Source: Serpula lacrymans var. lacrymans S7.9 (taxonomy: Eukaryota; Basidiomycota; Agaricomycetes; Boletales; Serpulaceae). Taken from it: 64,000 nucleotides of DNA. Of this stretch, positions 46,500 through 57,100 are shown piece by piece (position 1 is the stretch's first letter; each line of letters begins with the position of its first letter). The stretch is from contig NW_006763293.1 of the NCBI RefSeq assembly GCF_000218685.1, forward strand, positions 2,043,968 to 2,107,967, read 5' to 3'. The translations under genes and the position numbers were made by a program. The notes beneath the pieces were generated by a model. It was not told where the DNA came from and made no database searches. It worked only from the letters and a program-made list of their open reading frames with translations.

Positions 46500-47783
46500 T
46501 CACCAAAATTCGGTACCTTCGCCATCCATATTGTAACTGTCATCGTAGCTAACGTCTCCATGTAATCCTTCCATCAGAATCCTATCCTCGTCTTCCCTGC
46601 GGATGGGACACCAATTGAAACTATGTCCCGGTGCGCGACAGTCACAGTCAGGGCAATAGTAGGCTTCGCAATAGTATGTGCGATGATCGCTCCAACCGCA
46701 GTTTTGGCAGTATGGAGCGTTGTTACGAACACCTTCATGGTATCTTTGTCGGGTGTTGGATGAGGTGTTGGATTGGGGAGTGGTTGGATCGTTATCTCCC
46801 AGGTCATACGTTCCTGCGTACAACTGATTGATCATGGCTGTGTCGTCATCTACGTTGATTGGGTTGGAGGGAGAGCCAGTCTCAGGCCTGTGCATTGCGC
46901 CAGGCGGACTGTCTTTCTGTCCCTTCGACATATGAGGCTGCCGTTTTGATGGAGTTCTGGCGGCGGGGATCTGGAGTATCACCTCTTGCCGGCCGCGTCG
47001 GGCTCCTCGTCAGTTCGTCAGGCGACGGGTTTGGGCGTTTGGCACTGGTCGAGGTGGAGATGATGGGGGAGACGGTGGTTTTGGGTTTGACCCAATGGAA
47101 CGGGGACTGGAGTGGCTCGACTCTTGTGAGATCGGGCTGGTTGGGGCGGTGGGAATATATTCTTCCTCCGACGGGATGGGCGTAGGTCGATGGGTGATGA
47201 TGTGGTAAGTGCGCTCTGGGGTAACACTGGTCTGGTCTGGGTGCGACAGGGACCGGAGGGACAAACCGGGTGGAGGAGTACTCGTACAACCGTCTCGCTC
47301 TATCTGCGTGCGAGCTTTGTTTAGCAATGTCCTCCTGCCTGATTCCAAATATTCCTTTGCCGAGTCCATCTGCCCATTCGAGGAGCTCATCCTCAAGCGT
47401 CGTTCCAAAGATTCCAAAACTAACTTTTCCATCCGGAGTGCCCGACAGATACTCAAGTCCTGACTGTTGAGCCACAAATGCTCGCTTTCCAACAAATGTA
47501 TTGAGTCTATGGCTTTTAGGAGTTCATCAGCTATAAGGTCTATGGCAAGGAAGGTATGCATGGAAGAAAGAGCGTGATACGCATGGGGGCAGCGTTTTTT
47601 GGTCTCATAAAAGAGATAGGTATAGGCGTCTTTTGATGACATTAATTCTATGGCGTCAGTGACGTCGGCTTGGTTGTGTCATTGCCCACGGGCAAAAGAC
47701 ACTCGTTCGTCGGCTAGCAAGTTGGCGTCGCCGGGTATCGAGTAGGTGGTGATAGGGAAGCCAGTGGAGTTAGAAGTAGACAT
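46500..47783 (-). pseudogene. third ORF of the Gypsy element, zinc-finger protein, interrupted
   Basis: Lies between the chromodomain and the 3' LTR. Starts MSTSNSTGFPITTYSIPGDA at 47783. One frame runs to 46500, broken by TGA after SFARG (about 47680) and after RRLTN (about 47010). The N-terminal half is helical (AYTYLFYETKKRCPHAYHAL, LLKAIDSIHLLESEHLWLN). The middle is Pro/Ser-rich. The C-terminal has a Cys/His cluster, CQNCGWSDHRTYYC and CPDCDCRAPGHSFNWC, ending EGTEFW. Proteins like this occur beside chromoviruses in Agaricomycetes; their role (envelope-less, perhaps RNA or DNA binding) is unknown to me. Confidence 0.65.
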
Positions 47784-47833
47784 GTTTTTGTGTTGAGAGA
47801 CAGAGGATTGTTGGTAGTAGGGTGATTGTCTCT

Positions 47834-50800
47834 TCAACGCAGCTTGTGGTCCTTCTTATAGGCTTCCAGTATCTCTGCAGCATTGGTTAAATGTTCTTCC
47901 GGTTCCCATGAGTTTTTGGAATGAGGGTAATGGCACCATTTAATCAGGTAGCGGCACCCGCGTTTCCAGGGTTTGTGTCTAAGAATACTTTCTACTTCGT
48001 ATTCCTCTTCTTCGTTGACCAGGTCAGGTGGTGGTCGGATAAAGTTTGGGCCGTGAGTGTTGGTTTCCGTATACGGCGTGAGAAGGGATGCATGGAAAAC
48101 ATTGTGTATCCTCCAATGGGGAGGCAGGGATAGTCGGTAGTTCACCGGGGAAATCTTTTCTTGGATGTGGAAAGGTCCAATGCGTTTCATGTTGAACTTC
48201 TTGTATTTGGTAGCTTTTTCTCGCATTGGTGTTCTCTAACCACACCTTTTGTCCTTCGGAGAATCGCGTGAACTTTCCGTTGTTTTGTTTCATCATCTTG
48301 CTTCTCGCGAGTTCGTGTGCTTTTAGGGTGTTTTCCCTTGCCCTAAGCAGTTCGGATAATCGTTTTTCCACTGATGGAATATCGTGGATCTGTGTTTAGT
48401 CGGGATTCCTCGGGGTTCATATCCCATGAGGAGGTAGAATGGTGATTGGTTGTTTGTGGAGTGTGGTCTTTGGTTGTGACAGAATTTGGCGGTTGTAAGG
48501 TATTTTGCCCAGCTGTGTGGTTGGTTCTGGCAAAATGTGCGGAGGTAGATCTCCAGTTCTTGATTGGATCATTCTGTTTGTCCATCCATCTGGGGATGAT
48601 ATGCAGAGGAGAGTGCGGTTTCAATGTTCAGGAGTTTGTGGAGTTCTTTGGATACTTCCGAGGCGAACTGTGGTCCCCTGTCGGATATGAGTTTATCGTG
48701 CAATCCGAATCGTTTGAAGATGGAATCGTGAAAGATTCGTGTGGTTTCGAGTGCGTCGATGGTTTTATGACAAGGTGAGAGGATTACCCCCTTACTAAGT
48801 CCTTGGTCTACCATGACCATTATACTGTCGTATCCTGAAGATTCTGGTAAATCAGTTATGAAGTCTACAGATAGGTACTTCATTGGTTCTGTGGTTTTTG
48901 GGGTCTGGTTTGGGATTAATGGTACGGTGGTGGGATGCGTGTTTACTTTCACTTGTTGACAAGTTGCGCATCCTTTCACGTATTCTTCCACTTGTTTCAT
49001 CATTCCTGGCCACCAATAGGCCTTTTTGATCAACTGGTAGGTTTTGAGCCTACCTGGGTGTCCTGCAGACAGGGAATCATGGTGATCTTTGATGATCGTT
49101 TTTTGTTCTTCTACTTCGTCAATCAGTAATTTATTTTGATAAAAGAACTGTCCTTCTTCTTTTCTCCAATCATCTTTCTTTGTTCTTCCTGGATAATTAT
49201 CGTTTGTGAGCATGGCTTGTTCGACTGTGTTTTTAATCGTTTGTGTGTGATACAGGAACACTGAGGCGGGTATCATTGGTGTGTCATCGTTGTCTCCTTC
49301 TGTTTCGACGTATAAATCAGGTCTTCTTGAGAGTGCGTCGGGTACCACCATGTGGGTTCCTGGTACGTGCTCCAAGGTGTAATTGTATTGTGACAGTTCC
49401 AGCTGCCATCTTCTTTGTCGCGGTGTGAGTTTCCTGGCTTCTTGCCAGTACGTCAGGTTCTTGTGATCTGTCAGGATTTGGATCGTGTGGGGGCTTCCCA
49501 AAAGTAGGTGTTTCCATTCTTTTAAAGCTCTCATTACCGCTAATAACTCTTTGTCGTAGATCTGGTAGTTCTTTTCAGCGGGGGATAGAGTTTTGGAGAA
49601 AAATGCACATGGGTGCCATTGTCCTTGGTCATCGGGTTGCATTAATACAGCTCCTGTGGCGTGTTTGCTGGCGTCTGCAGCAATCTTTGACGGTTTTGAG
49701 GAGTCGGGACTTTGTGTTACGGGGGATTCAAGGAATTTTTGTTTCATCAATTTGAAAGTGTCGTCTTCAGTTTGGGTCCAGTTCCACTTCCTATCCTTTT
49801 CTAGTAAGGCATTCAAGGGTCTGGCAAGGTCAGAGTAATGACCGATAAACTTCCTGTAGAAGTTTCTGTAACCTAAGAACTTCCTTACGCCTTTGGTGTC
49901 TTTCGGGATTGGCCAATCGCGGATCCCAGCGAGTTTGGCTGGATCCATCGATACCTGATTGTGGGAAACAATCATTCCTAAGTATTCAATGGTTTCCGCT
50001 TTGAAGGTGCATTTTTCTAGTTTTAGGAATAGGTCGTTATCGCGTAGTCTTTGTAGAACCTGTTTCGTTCGGATTCGGAGTCTTTCGATGTTCGTGTCAA
50101 AGATGAGAATGTCATCCATGTATATGATCATCCAACCTTCATCAATGTAGTCTTTGAATTTGTCGTTCATCAGCCTTTGGAATGTTGCCGGTGAATTGCA
50201 CATGCCGAAGAACATGACCGTTGGTTCGAACACTCCCTTGCTGGTTTTAAACACAGCTTTCCATTCGTCTCCTTCTTTTATCCTTACGTTGTTGTATCCC
50301 CAACGTAGATCTAGTTTCGTAAAGATGGTGGCTCCTTTCAATTTTTCGATGAGGTCGGGTATCAGGGGTAGTGGATAGGGGTCTTTCACGGTATATGCGT
50401 TCAGTTTTCTGTAATCTTGGCACGGTCAGAGTGATCCATCCTTCTTGCCGATGAAGAAGAAAGGGGACACCTGTGGCGACTTGCTCGGCCTGATGTATCC
50501 CTTTCTGTAGTTTTCCGTTAAGAACTCCATTAATGCTTCGTCTTCCTTTGGTGCCAATGGGTATAACTTGCAATCTGTTGGTACGAATTCTGGTTTCATG
50601 TTGATTGCATGATCATATTCCTGTCGCTTGGGGCGTCTTTCCGACTTCTTTTTGTCAAAGACGTCCAAATACCCTTTATATTCATTCGGGAGGTTATGCT
50701 CCTTCTTTTCTCCGTGTATTTGCGCGTGTTCCATTGCCGAGTTGATCTTCAATTGAATCATGGTTCGAGGATAGGGTGTTTGGTCGGATATGTATCTATG

Positions 50801-51370
50801 AATGGTTTCATACACGTCTTCGTTTACTGCGGTTGTCCTAATTTTTGTTTCCGTGGTTGTTTGGTTCATCCTGATGGAGTGTTTGTCCGAGTTTGGTAAT
50901 TCCTTGTCTTTCCAGTTAATGACGGGATTGACTTTTCATAACCAGGGAAATCCCAGTAATACGTCTTCTCTGTCTAGTCCGGTCAATAGGAACTTTGTGA
51001 ACCTGTTTTGTCCTCCTGCATCTATCCTCTGATAGGTGCAATGCGTAATTTTTCCGTTTTTGTTCGTGGTTCCGTCAACATTTTTACATGTTATAGGAGT
51101 TGGGAGTTTTTGGAGGGGGAGTCGGTGTCTGATGGCAAATTTGGTGTCCATGAAGTCATCTGTAGCTCCTGAATCTATCAGGGCTTTGGTTCCGATGGTT
51201 TTCTGTTTCAACGAGCAATCGATTCGTAAAGAGTTGGCATTGATTGTTGCTATTGTTACAGTTGCCATTTTTGACGGTACTAACATCGGGGTAGTCCGTC
51301 GTTTTAAAAACCCTTGTCTTCCAATTCTTTCATCGCCTCTGTTCTTTGATCTTCTCCTAACTCCCTCCAC
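47834..51370 (-). pseudogene. Gypsy pol: protease, RT, RNase H, integrase, chromodomain
   Basis: Protease: KALIDSGATDDFMD (near 51180). RT: SPFFFIGKKDGSL, TIFTKLDLRWGYNNVRIKEG, NSPATFQRLMND, MIIYMDDILIF. RNase H: ILTDHKNLTYWQEARKL. Integrase: zinc part HDSLSAGHPGRLKTYQL to CATCQQVK, core SVDFITDLPESSGYDSIMV and LISDRGPQFASEV, then HPQMDGQTE. Chromodomain: YEVESILRHKPWKRGCRYLI with KWCHYPHSKNSWEPEEHL. Breaks: TGA at 50936 (after LLGFPWL), TGA at about 50426 (after KKDGSL) and TGA at 48569 (after DGQTE), plus frame changes near 48380 and 48230. Catalytic residues of each domain survive, so decay is moderate. Confidence 0.88.
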
Positions 51371-52602
51371 ATCCTCATGATGTTTTGGACCCTGTCTTCT
51401 TCTACCACTGTTTTGGTGTCATCTTCCGTTTCGGTTTGACGTACCTTTCTTTCAGGAGTTTTTCCTTTGTACCTACAATTCCTTCCTATGTGTCCTTTCT
51501 CGTTACATATGAAGCATCTTCCCTCTTTCCTCCTTGATTCTTCTTCGTCTTTGGTTAACCTTCTGGTGCTAGTGGATAGTCCATTTTTGCGGTTTCTGTC
51601 ATTCTGTCTTTCTTTATTTCTGGCGCCCCACGCTCCTTCTGAGATAGCGTTGGCACTGATCCAGTTAGCGTCTAGGTTTGCCACTGTGCTCATCCAGTCT
51701 TCGATGGTGAGTAGTTCCTTTCCGGTGAGTGCCCCGCGAAGGAGGGGTGGCCGGATAGCCTTTTGATAAACCATGATCATGGCTTCATTGTTGATGCCGC
51801 TTTTCCCAGCATCTAGCATGAACCTTGAGTTAAACGCTACTGCATTTTCTCCTTGTTCCATCTTCATTTTCATCAAGGCGGCTGAGGCCGTTCCTTTGAC
51901 GTTTGCCGTTCTGAAACTGGCTGTGAAGGTTTTCATGAAGTCTGCCCATGTGGGGTAGGCATTCTTCTCTTTGTATTCGGTCATCTTGGCTTCACTCCAT
52001 GAGGTGGTGTTGCCGTCCTTCATGTAGCTGAGGGCCACATACACCTTTTTCTTGTCGGAGTTGTAGATGGTGTTGTTGATATCAAAGTGTAGATTGGTGG
52101 ACGATATCCACCTTTGGGCTTTATCTGGGGTTCCATTGAAGTCATCGATTTTCCTGATCATCGTGGGTTTGGGGGCTGCAGTGTTAGACATGGTGTGTGG
52201 TGGTGGGATGTGGGATGGAGCAGGTGCGGCGGGGAGTATCTGTAGAGTGGGAGGTGGTATCGGGTCGCCGCCTGCTGCAAACTCTTCAAACTCTTCAAAG
52301 TTGTTCTCGTCGTAGAGGTTTTCTATGGTTACTGGGGGATCGTGTTGGGTTGTGGGCAGTAGCTGTGGGTGGCTTCCTGCGTAGTACTGTAGCCAACGTG
52401 TTCTGGCTTCGTAGAAAGCGTCTGCTTGTTCTCTGGTGTGGAGTCGGGTTACGTCTGGTTGGGGAAAGGGAGGTGGTGCTGCTATCCTTTCTTGTTGGGA
52501 TGACATTGGTGGGGTTGCTGTTTGTGGGTTGTCTGAGCTTTCTCTTGCTCTCTGGGATCTGGTTGTTGGTTGTTGCGACGTCTTGTCGACTTTTCTTCCC
52601 AA
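51304..52602 (-). CDS. Gypsy gag polyprotein
   Basis: Capsid-type protein that packages element RNA. The open frame covers 52602-51304; the first ATG is at 52506 (MSSQQERIAAPPPFPQ), while a non-ATG start further up would add 32 residues. Central helical part has RKIDDFNGTPDKAQRWISST, YVALSYMKDGNTTSWSEAKM and WADFMKTFTASFRTANV. Near the C-terminus is one zinc knuckle, CFICNEKGHIGRNC. The frame ends ELEDKGF and TAA at 51304-51306; pol continues in the -1 frame. No internal stop, unlike pol. Confidence 0.85.
   Translation of the reverse strand: MGRKVDKTSQQPTTRSQRARESSDNPQTATPPMSSQQERIAAPPPFPQPDVTRLHTREQADAFYEARTRWLQYYAGSHPQLLPTTQHDPPVTIENLYDENNFEEFEEFAAGGDPIPPPTLQILPAAPAPSHIPPPHTMSNTAAPKPTMIRKIDDFNGTPDKAQRWISSTNLHFDINNTIYNSDKKKVYVALSYMKDGNTTSWSEAKMTEYKEKNAYPTWADFMKTFTASFRTANVKGTASAALMKMKMEQGENAVAFNSRFMLDAGKSGINNEAMIMVYQKAIRPPLLRGALTGKELLTIEDWMSTVANLDANWISANAISEGAWGARNKERQNDRNRKNGLSTSTRRLTKDEEESRRKEGRCFICNEKGHIGRNCRYKGKTPERKVRQTETEDDTKTVVEEDRVQNIMRMWRELGEDQRTEAMKELEDKGF
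51307..51313 (-). promoter_or_regulatory. -1 ribosomal frameshift heptamer GGGTTTT
   Basis: On the minus strand, G GGT TTT lies directly before the gag stop TAA and fits the X XXY YYZ rule. Slipping back one base reads on as GFLKRRTTP, the start of pol. Seen in sequence; use as a frameshift site is inferred. Confidence 0.6.
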
Positions 52603-52642
52603 ACCTAAATAGGTGGGACTTCTGGTTAGAATATGATTCTTT

Positions 52643-53057
52643 TGTTACGCACGAAGTGCTTAACAAAGTCTGAGGGTTCGTCGAGGTTTTATAAAGAGAC
52701 TTATCCGAAGACAAGTTCGAGAATGTAGTTTTGAGTGGAGGTCTTCCAACGAGAGTTGGTCTTCTTCTGAGTAGAAGTCTGATCTTAGGAGTCTAGCTTT
52801 GTAAGCATAAACTGTGTAGAATTGTATTGGAGTATACTACTGCTGTTACATGATATTTATAATAGAAAGGAATCGGTGATAGGAGTTAGGTCCTATCTAG
52901 GGCAGGTCTGTCCGTTGAGGACTAAGTACTATAATAGGTACTGCGAATGCGAGAGGAACGGAAGTATACGTGAAGGAAATGAGTCATCGGTCCGATGGTA
53001 TAACTGATGAGTAAAAAGAAATGAGTAGTCCTTAAATGTCCAATAGAGATCGTAACA
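52643..53057 (-). repeat. Gypsy LTR, right (5' LTR of the element)
   Basis: 415 bp, TGTTAC...GTAACA. It lacks a 4-bp piece present in the left LTR near 46343 and differs at about 20 bases. Confidence 0.9.
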
Positions 53058-53524
53058 ATTGGGTTTGACTTCCTTAATCTGGTAAGGCCCAATCCACTTT
53101 TCGGTCAGTTTTCTAGACTGCTGATCTTTTAACTTTCAGTGCTCGGTATCTAACCAGACCAGGTCGCCGACCTTGTAGTCAGGGGCCTTAGAGCGTCTTC
53201 GCTCTGCCCTGTCTTTCATCTGCTCTGCAGTTTCAAATAGCGCCTTGCGTGTTTTGTCCAAGACAGACTTCATGTCTTTGACCATGTTCTCAGCAGCCTT
53301 GTTCTTGCTTTTACCAGGTTCTACACCCATTCTGGGGAGGTATGATCTAGTCACCTCAAATGGTGCCTTTTCTGTAGCCAACGACTGTTTAATATTATAT
53401 GAGAACTGGGCTATCTTTAGCCACTTGGCCCAATCCGTCTGTCTATCGTTAATAAATATTCGGAGGTATTGCTTCAATTCTTGATTGAGCCTCTCCATTT
53501 GTCCATCAGTCTGCGGATGTAATG
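53058..53524 (-). pseudogene. second copy of remnant X integrase segment
   Basis: Nearly identical to 45590-46057: HPQTDGQMERLNQELKQYLR through KAPDYKVGDLVWLDT. It starts at ATTGG directly after the right Gypsy LTR and ends TAATG directly before another LTR copy. The boundaries are those of the two LTR insertion sites, which makes it a recombination duplicate rather than a separate insertion. Confidence 0.85.
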
Positions 53525-53693
53525 TGTTACGCACAAAGTGCTTAACAAAGTCTGAGGGTTCGCCGAGGTTTGTAAAGAGACTTATCCAAAGACAAGTTTG
53601 AGAACATAGTTCTGAGTGGAGTTCTTCCAACGAGAGTTGGTCTTCTTCTGAGCAGAAGTCTGATCTTAGGAGTCTAGCTTTGTAAGTGTAAAC
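53525..53693 (-). repeat. outer Gypsy LTR, part 1 (split by Copia)
   Basis: 169 bp from TGTTACGCAC, nearly identical to the start of the LTR at 46058. Interrupted after TAAAC by the Copia element; the rest resumes at 59762. Confidence 0.88.
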
Positions 53694-54013
53694 TATTAAG
53701 AACAAAGCTTGAAGGAAGTGTCTAGCCACTTGCTGAGAGCAATCAGGGACTGGAACTAGAGTCCAATGTGAGTAACTTTATTATTAGAGAGTATGACAGG
53801 TATACAGTACCTAGAGTCCAATGTGAGTAACTAGAGAATAGGAAGCATTGGACTCTGCAATACTGTCCGAAGTTTTGTAAACAAAGGTAAACAAAGCAGC
53901 CACAAAGGCGAAATAATAGAGAACACAATCAATAGTGAATGATAGAAGAATAGATAGAGAAAGTAATGAAAATATATGGGTAGCACAAAGGTGCAGAATC
54001 ACCAAAACTAACA
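53694..54013 (-). repeat. Copia 3' LTR
   Basis: 320 bp, equal in length to 59442-59761 with about seven differences. Contains the doubled motif CTAGAGTCCAATGTGAGTAA (around 53756 and 53813). Confidence 0.95.
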
Positions 54014-54060
54014 CTCCCCCCTGATGCTGCACCTCCCAAGCATCAGCTCCCCCCTGATCT
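54014..54060 (-). promoter_or_regulatory. Copia polypurine tract
   Basis: On the minus strand TCAGGGGGGAG lies directly before the 3' LTR, the position where plus-strand DNA synthesis starts. A second purine run (ATCAGGGGGGAG) is 33 bases upstream. Confidence 0.65.
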
Positions 54061-54198
54061 AATAAGTCCCATCATCTTCCTGAACACTTCCACTTTAGGC
54101 TTGGCAAGAGCCTTGGTCAACAAGTCTGCAGGCATTTCAGCAGTGGGAACAAAGGTAGGAGCAATCTGCCCAGAGTCAACAACATCTCTCAACCAATG

Positions 54199-57100
54199 TC
54201 ATCGCAGATCAAGGTGTTTCATCCGACCATGGTGCTCAGGGTTCTTGGATACAGAGATGGCAGATTGGTTGTCAATATGAAGGGTGGAAGGAGAGGTGAT
54301 AGGATAGCCCATTTCCTTCAACAAATTTCGCATCCAGCAAATCTCTTTTCCAGCCTCAACAGCAGCAATGTATTCTGCTTCAGTGGTGGACAGAGCAACA
54401 ATGTTCTGAAGCTTGGAGCTCCAGGAGATAGCACCAGATCCCATCTTGACAATATAGGCACCAGTAGAACGACCAGAGTCCTTGTCACCACCATGATCAG
54501 CATCAGAGAAAGTGGTGAAGAGTTCAGTGGAATTGGGATCAGGACCAAGGACAAGGGAATGATCAAGGGTGCCTTGCAAGTAGCGGAACAAGTGCTTGAC
54601 AGCGCTCCAGTGAGTAAGACCAGGATTAGAGTTATATCTGGCAAGGACTCCAACAGTGTAGGCAATGTCAGGACGAGTGGTAGTGGCCAGATACATCAGA
54701 GCACCAACAGCAGCAAGGTAGGGAATGTCCTTCATCAAAGCAGCATCACTGGATGTTTTGGGAGACATGTCCTTGGTGAGGCGCAAACCAGGATCCATGG
54801 GAGTGGACACAGGCTTGCAGTCCTTCATGCCAAAGTGCTCCAGAATGTCCAGAGTGTACTGATGTTGGGAGAGGGAGATGGTGCAATTACTTAGGTCTCT
54901 AGTGATGGAAATGCCAAGTAGGTAAGAAGTAGGGCCAAGATCACGAAGCTTAAAGTGCAGGGAGAGGTCCTTGACAGCTTGGTCAAGTGCAGAAGTAGAA
55001 GTGGATGCCAGTGTCATGTCATCAACAAAGACGGGCAGGATAATGCGCACATCAGCTCTGTTAAAGACATAGATGGCAGAGTCTGAATAAGTACGCTTAA
55101 ATCCGAGTTTTTCAAGCACAGCGTGCATCTTCTGGTTCCACATTCTGCCTCCCTGCTTTGTCCCATAGATGGCCTTGTCCAACTGGCAAACAAGATTGCG
55201 AGGACCCTGATGGAATCCCTCTGGCTGATGCATGTAGACCTTGACATCCATGACTCCATTCAGGAATGCATGGGAAATGTCAATGGAGCAAAAATGGAGG
55301 TTGTGGATGGCTGCAATGGCAAGGACAACTCTGATGGATGATATGCGGACAGTAGGTGCAAATATTTCGAGGAAATCAAAGCCAGGGCGCTGGTTATAAC
55401 CTTTGGCCACATATCTGGCCTTGTAGCGCTCAACAGTGCCATCTGAGTTGCGCTTGATCTTGAAGACCCACTTGCCACCAATAGCCTTGACTCCAGGAGG
55501 TAGTTCCACTAGTGACCAAGTACCATTGCGCTCATGAGCTTGAAGCTCTTCCATGGCTGCCTCTCTCCATTTATCTGCATCAGGACGCTTCATTGCATCT
55601 GCAAACGACCTAGGCTCAGCAGAGTCTCCAAAGTGTGCTACTTCATCATCAACTGCCTCAGAATCACTGTCATCACTCTCAATGGCAGGAGTAGGTTGTC
55701 TGTGTTGAAGCCACCATGGTTCAGGTGGTCTCCTAGCCCTTACAGGGCGTCTCAGTGCAATAGGCAAGTCAGGAGAAGGTGAGCGATGAGGAGGGTGATT
55801 TGGAAGCTCAGGAGGTTGATTCACAGGTGGTTTTGCATCAAGGTCCAAATGAGGCCCATTGTCAGGCAATGGCTGAGGCTGCTGAAGTGCAGCTGGTGGG
55901 CCCATATCTCCCCCTGGACCTGGTGCAGGGACATCCTCAATCAGGCCCAATGGCATGGATAGCGAAGGTGGAGTGGGAGGTGGAGGTGGGACATTGTCAG
56001 AAGACCTCTTCAAGCCAGGGAAGTAGCGCTCATCAAAATCAGCTCTCTCAGAGATAACAGTGCGCTTGGTGGTAGGATTGTAGAATTTCCATCCCTTGTA
56101 CCCCTCAAGGTAACCAATGAACACGCATTTCTCCATATGAGAGCCAAAGACGCCTCTTTTGTCCTTTTGCACATGCACATAGGCAGTGCAGCCCCAAACG
56201 CGAAGGTGAGACATGTCAGGCTTGTGTCCATACCACAACTCAAATGGAGTGGCATGGGCCACTGCATCAGTGGGACACCTGTTCCAGACATGCACCAAAG
56301 CGGACAGACATTCACCCCAGAAGCTGTTAGGCAATGCAGACTCTGATAACATGGCAGTGATACGCTCAGTCAGAAGTCTGTTTGCTCGCTCTGCCACACC
56401 ATTCTGCTGAGGACAATTCCTGGTGGTATGCTGTCTGACAATCCCATGGTCATCTGTGAATTGCTCAAATTCCTTGGACATGTACTCTCCCCCTTTGTTA
56501 TCGTGCAGAGCCTTGATTTTACGCTCCAATTGAGTCTCAGCATAAGCCTTGAATCTCTTGAAAGCATCAAAGACATCTGACTTGGCCTTAAGAGGCACAA
56601 CAACACGGAATCGACTGTGATCGTCAATGAAGGTGACCCAGTAGCGATAACCAGAGAATGTGGGGGAAGAGACTTGGTGTACATCAGAATGGATGAGGTC
56701 CAAAGGATGAGCAGAGTGAGTATCAGATGAGGGGAATGGATTGGCATGCATCTTGCCAGACAAGCATGGTTCACAGACAGGATCAGGAGCAGCCTTGGAT
56801 TCCAGTGTAAGCCCAGTGACCAGATCTCTCTGTATCAGTCTCTTGACATCAGCATGATGGTGGTGAGCCAATCTGCGATGCCAGAGCATCAAATCAAGTG
56901 GTATAGTTGCAGTAAAATGTCCCAATTCAACACAAGCAGCAGTAGATCCATCAAGGAATGCTGCATTGTTGTTATTGATAGTTGCAGTGAACAAGAGAGT
57001 GTTGTCACGCATAAAGGACATGGAATGAGACGAAATAGTGACATTGAAACCACTTTGACGAGTTAAATACAAGACTGAGAGGAGATTATTTCGAAGATCT

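Larger units (their letters stand above)
46058..53057 (-). mobile_element. Ty3/Gypsy chromovirus, full length but decayed
   Basis: 7.0-kb LTR retrotransposon on the minus strand: 5' LTR 53057-52643, gag, pol (protease, RT, RNase H, integrase, chromodomain), a third ORF, purine tract AGTAAGGGGG, 3' LTR 46475-46058. LTRs begin TGTTAC and end GTAACA. They differ at roughly 20 positions in 415 plus a 4-bp indel, about 95% identical by eye. The flanks do not match (TAATG left, ATTGG right). Premature TGA codons and frameshifts show it cannot move by itself. A fungal repeat; no host function. Confidence 0.9.

Noticed and set aside
53136..53729. 197-codon frame with integrase-like middle
   Set aside because: Chimera of the Copia LTR end, split Gypsy LTR and the duplicated X segment; explained by nesting.
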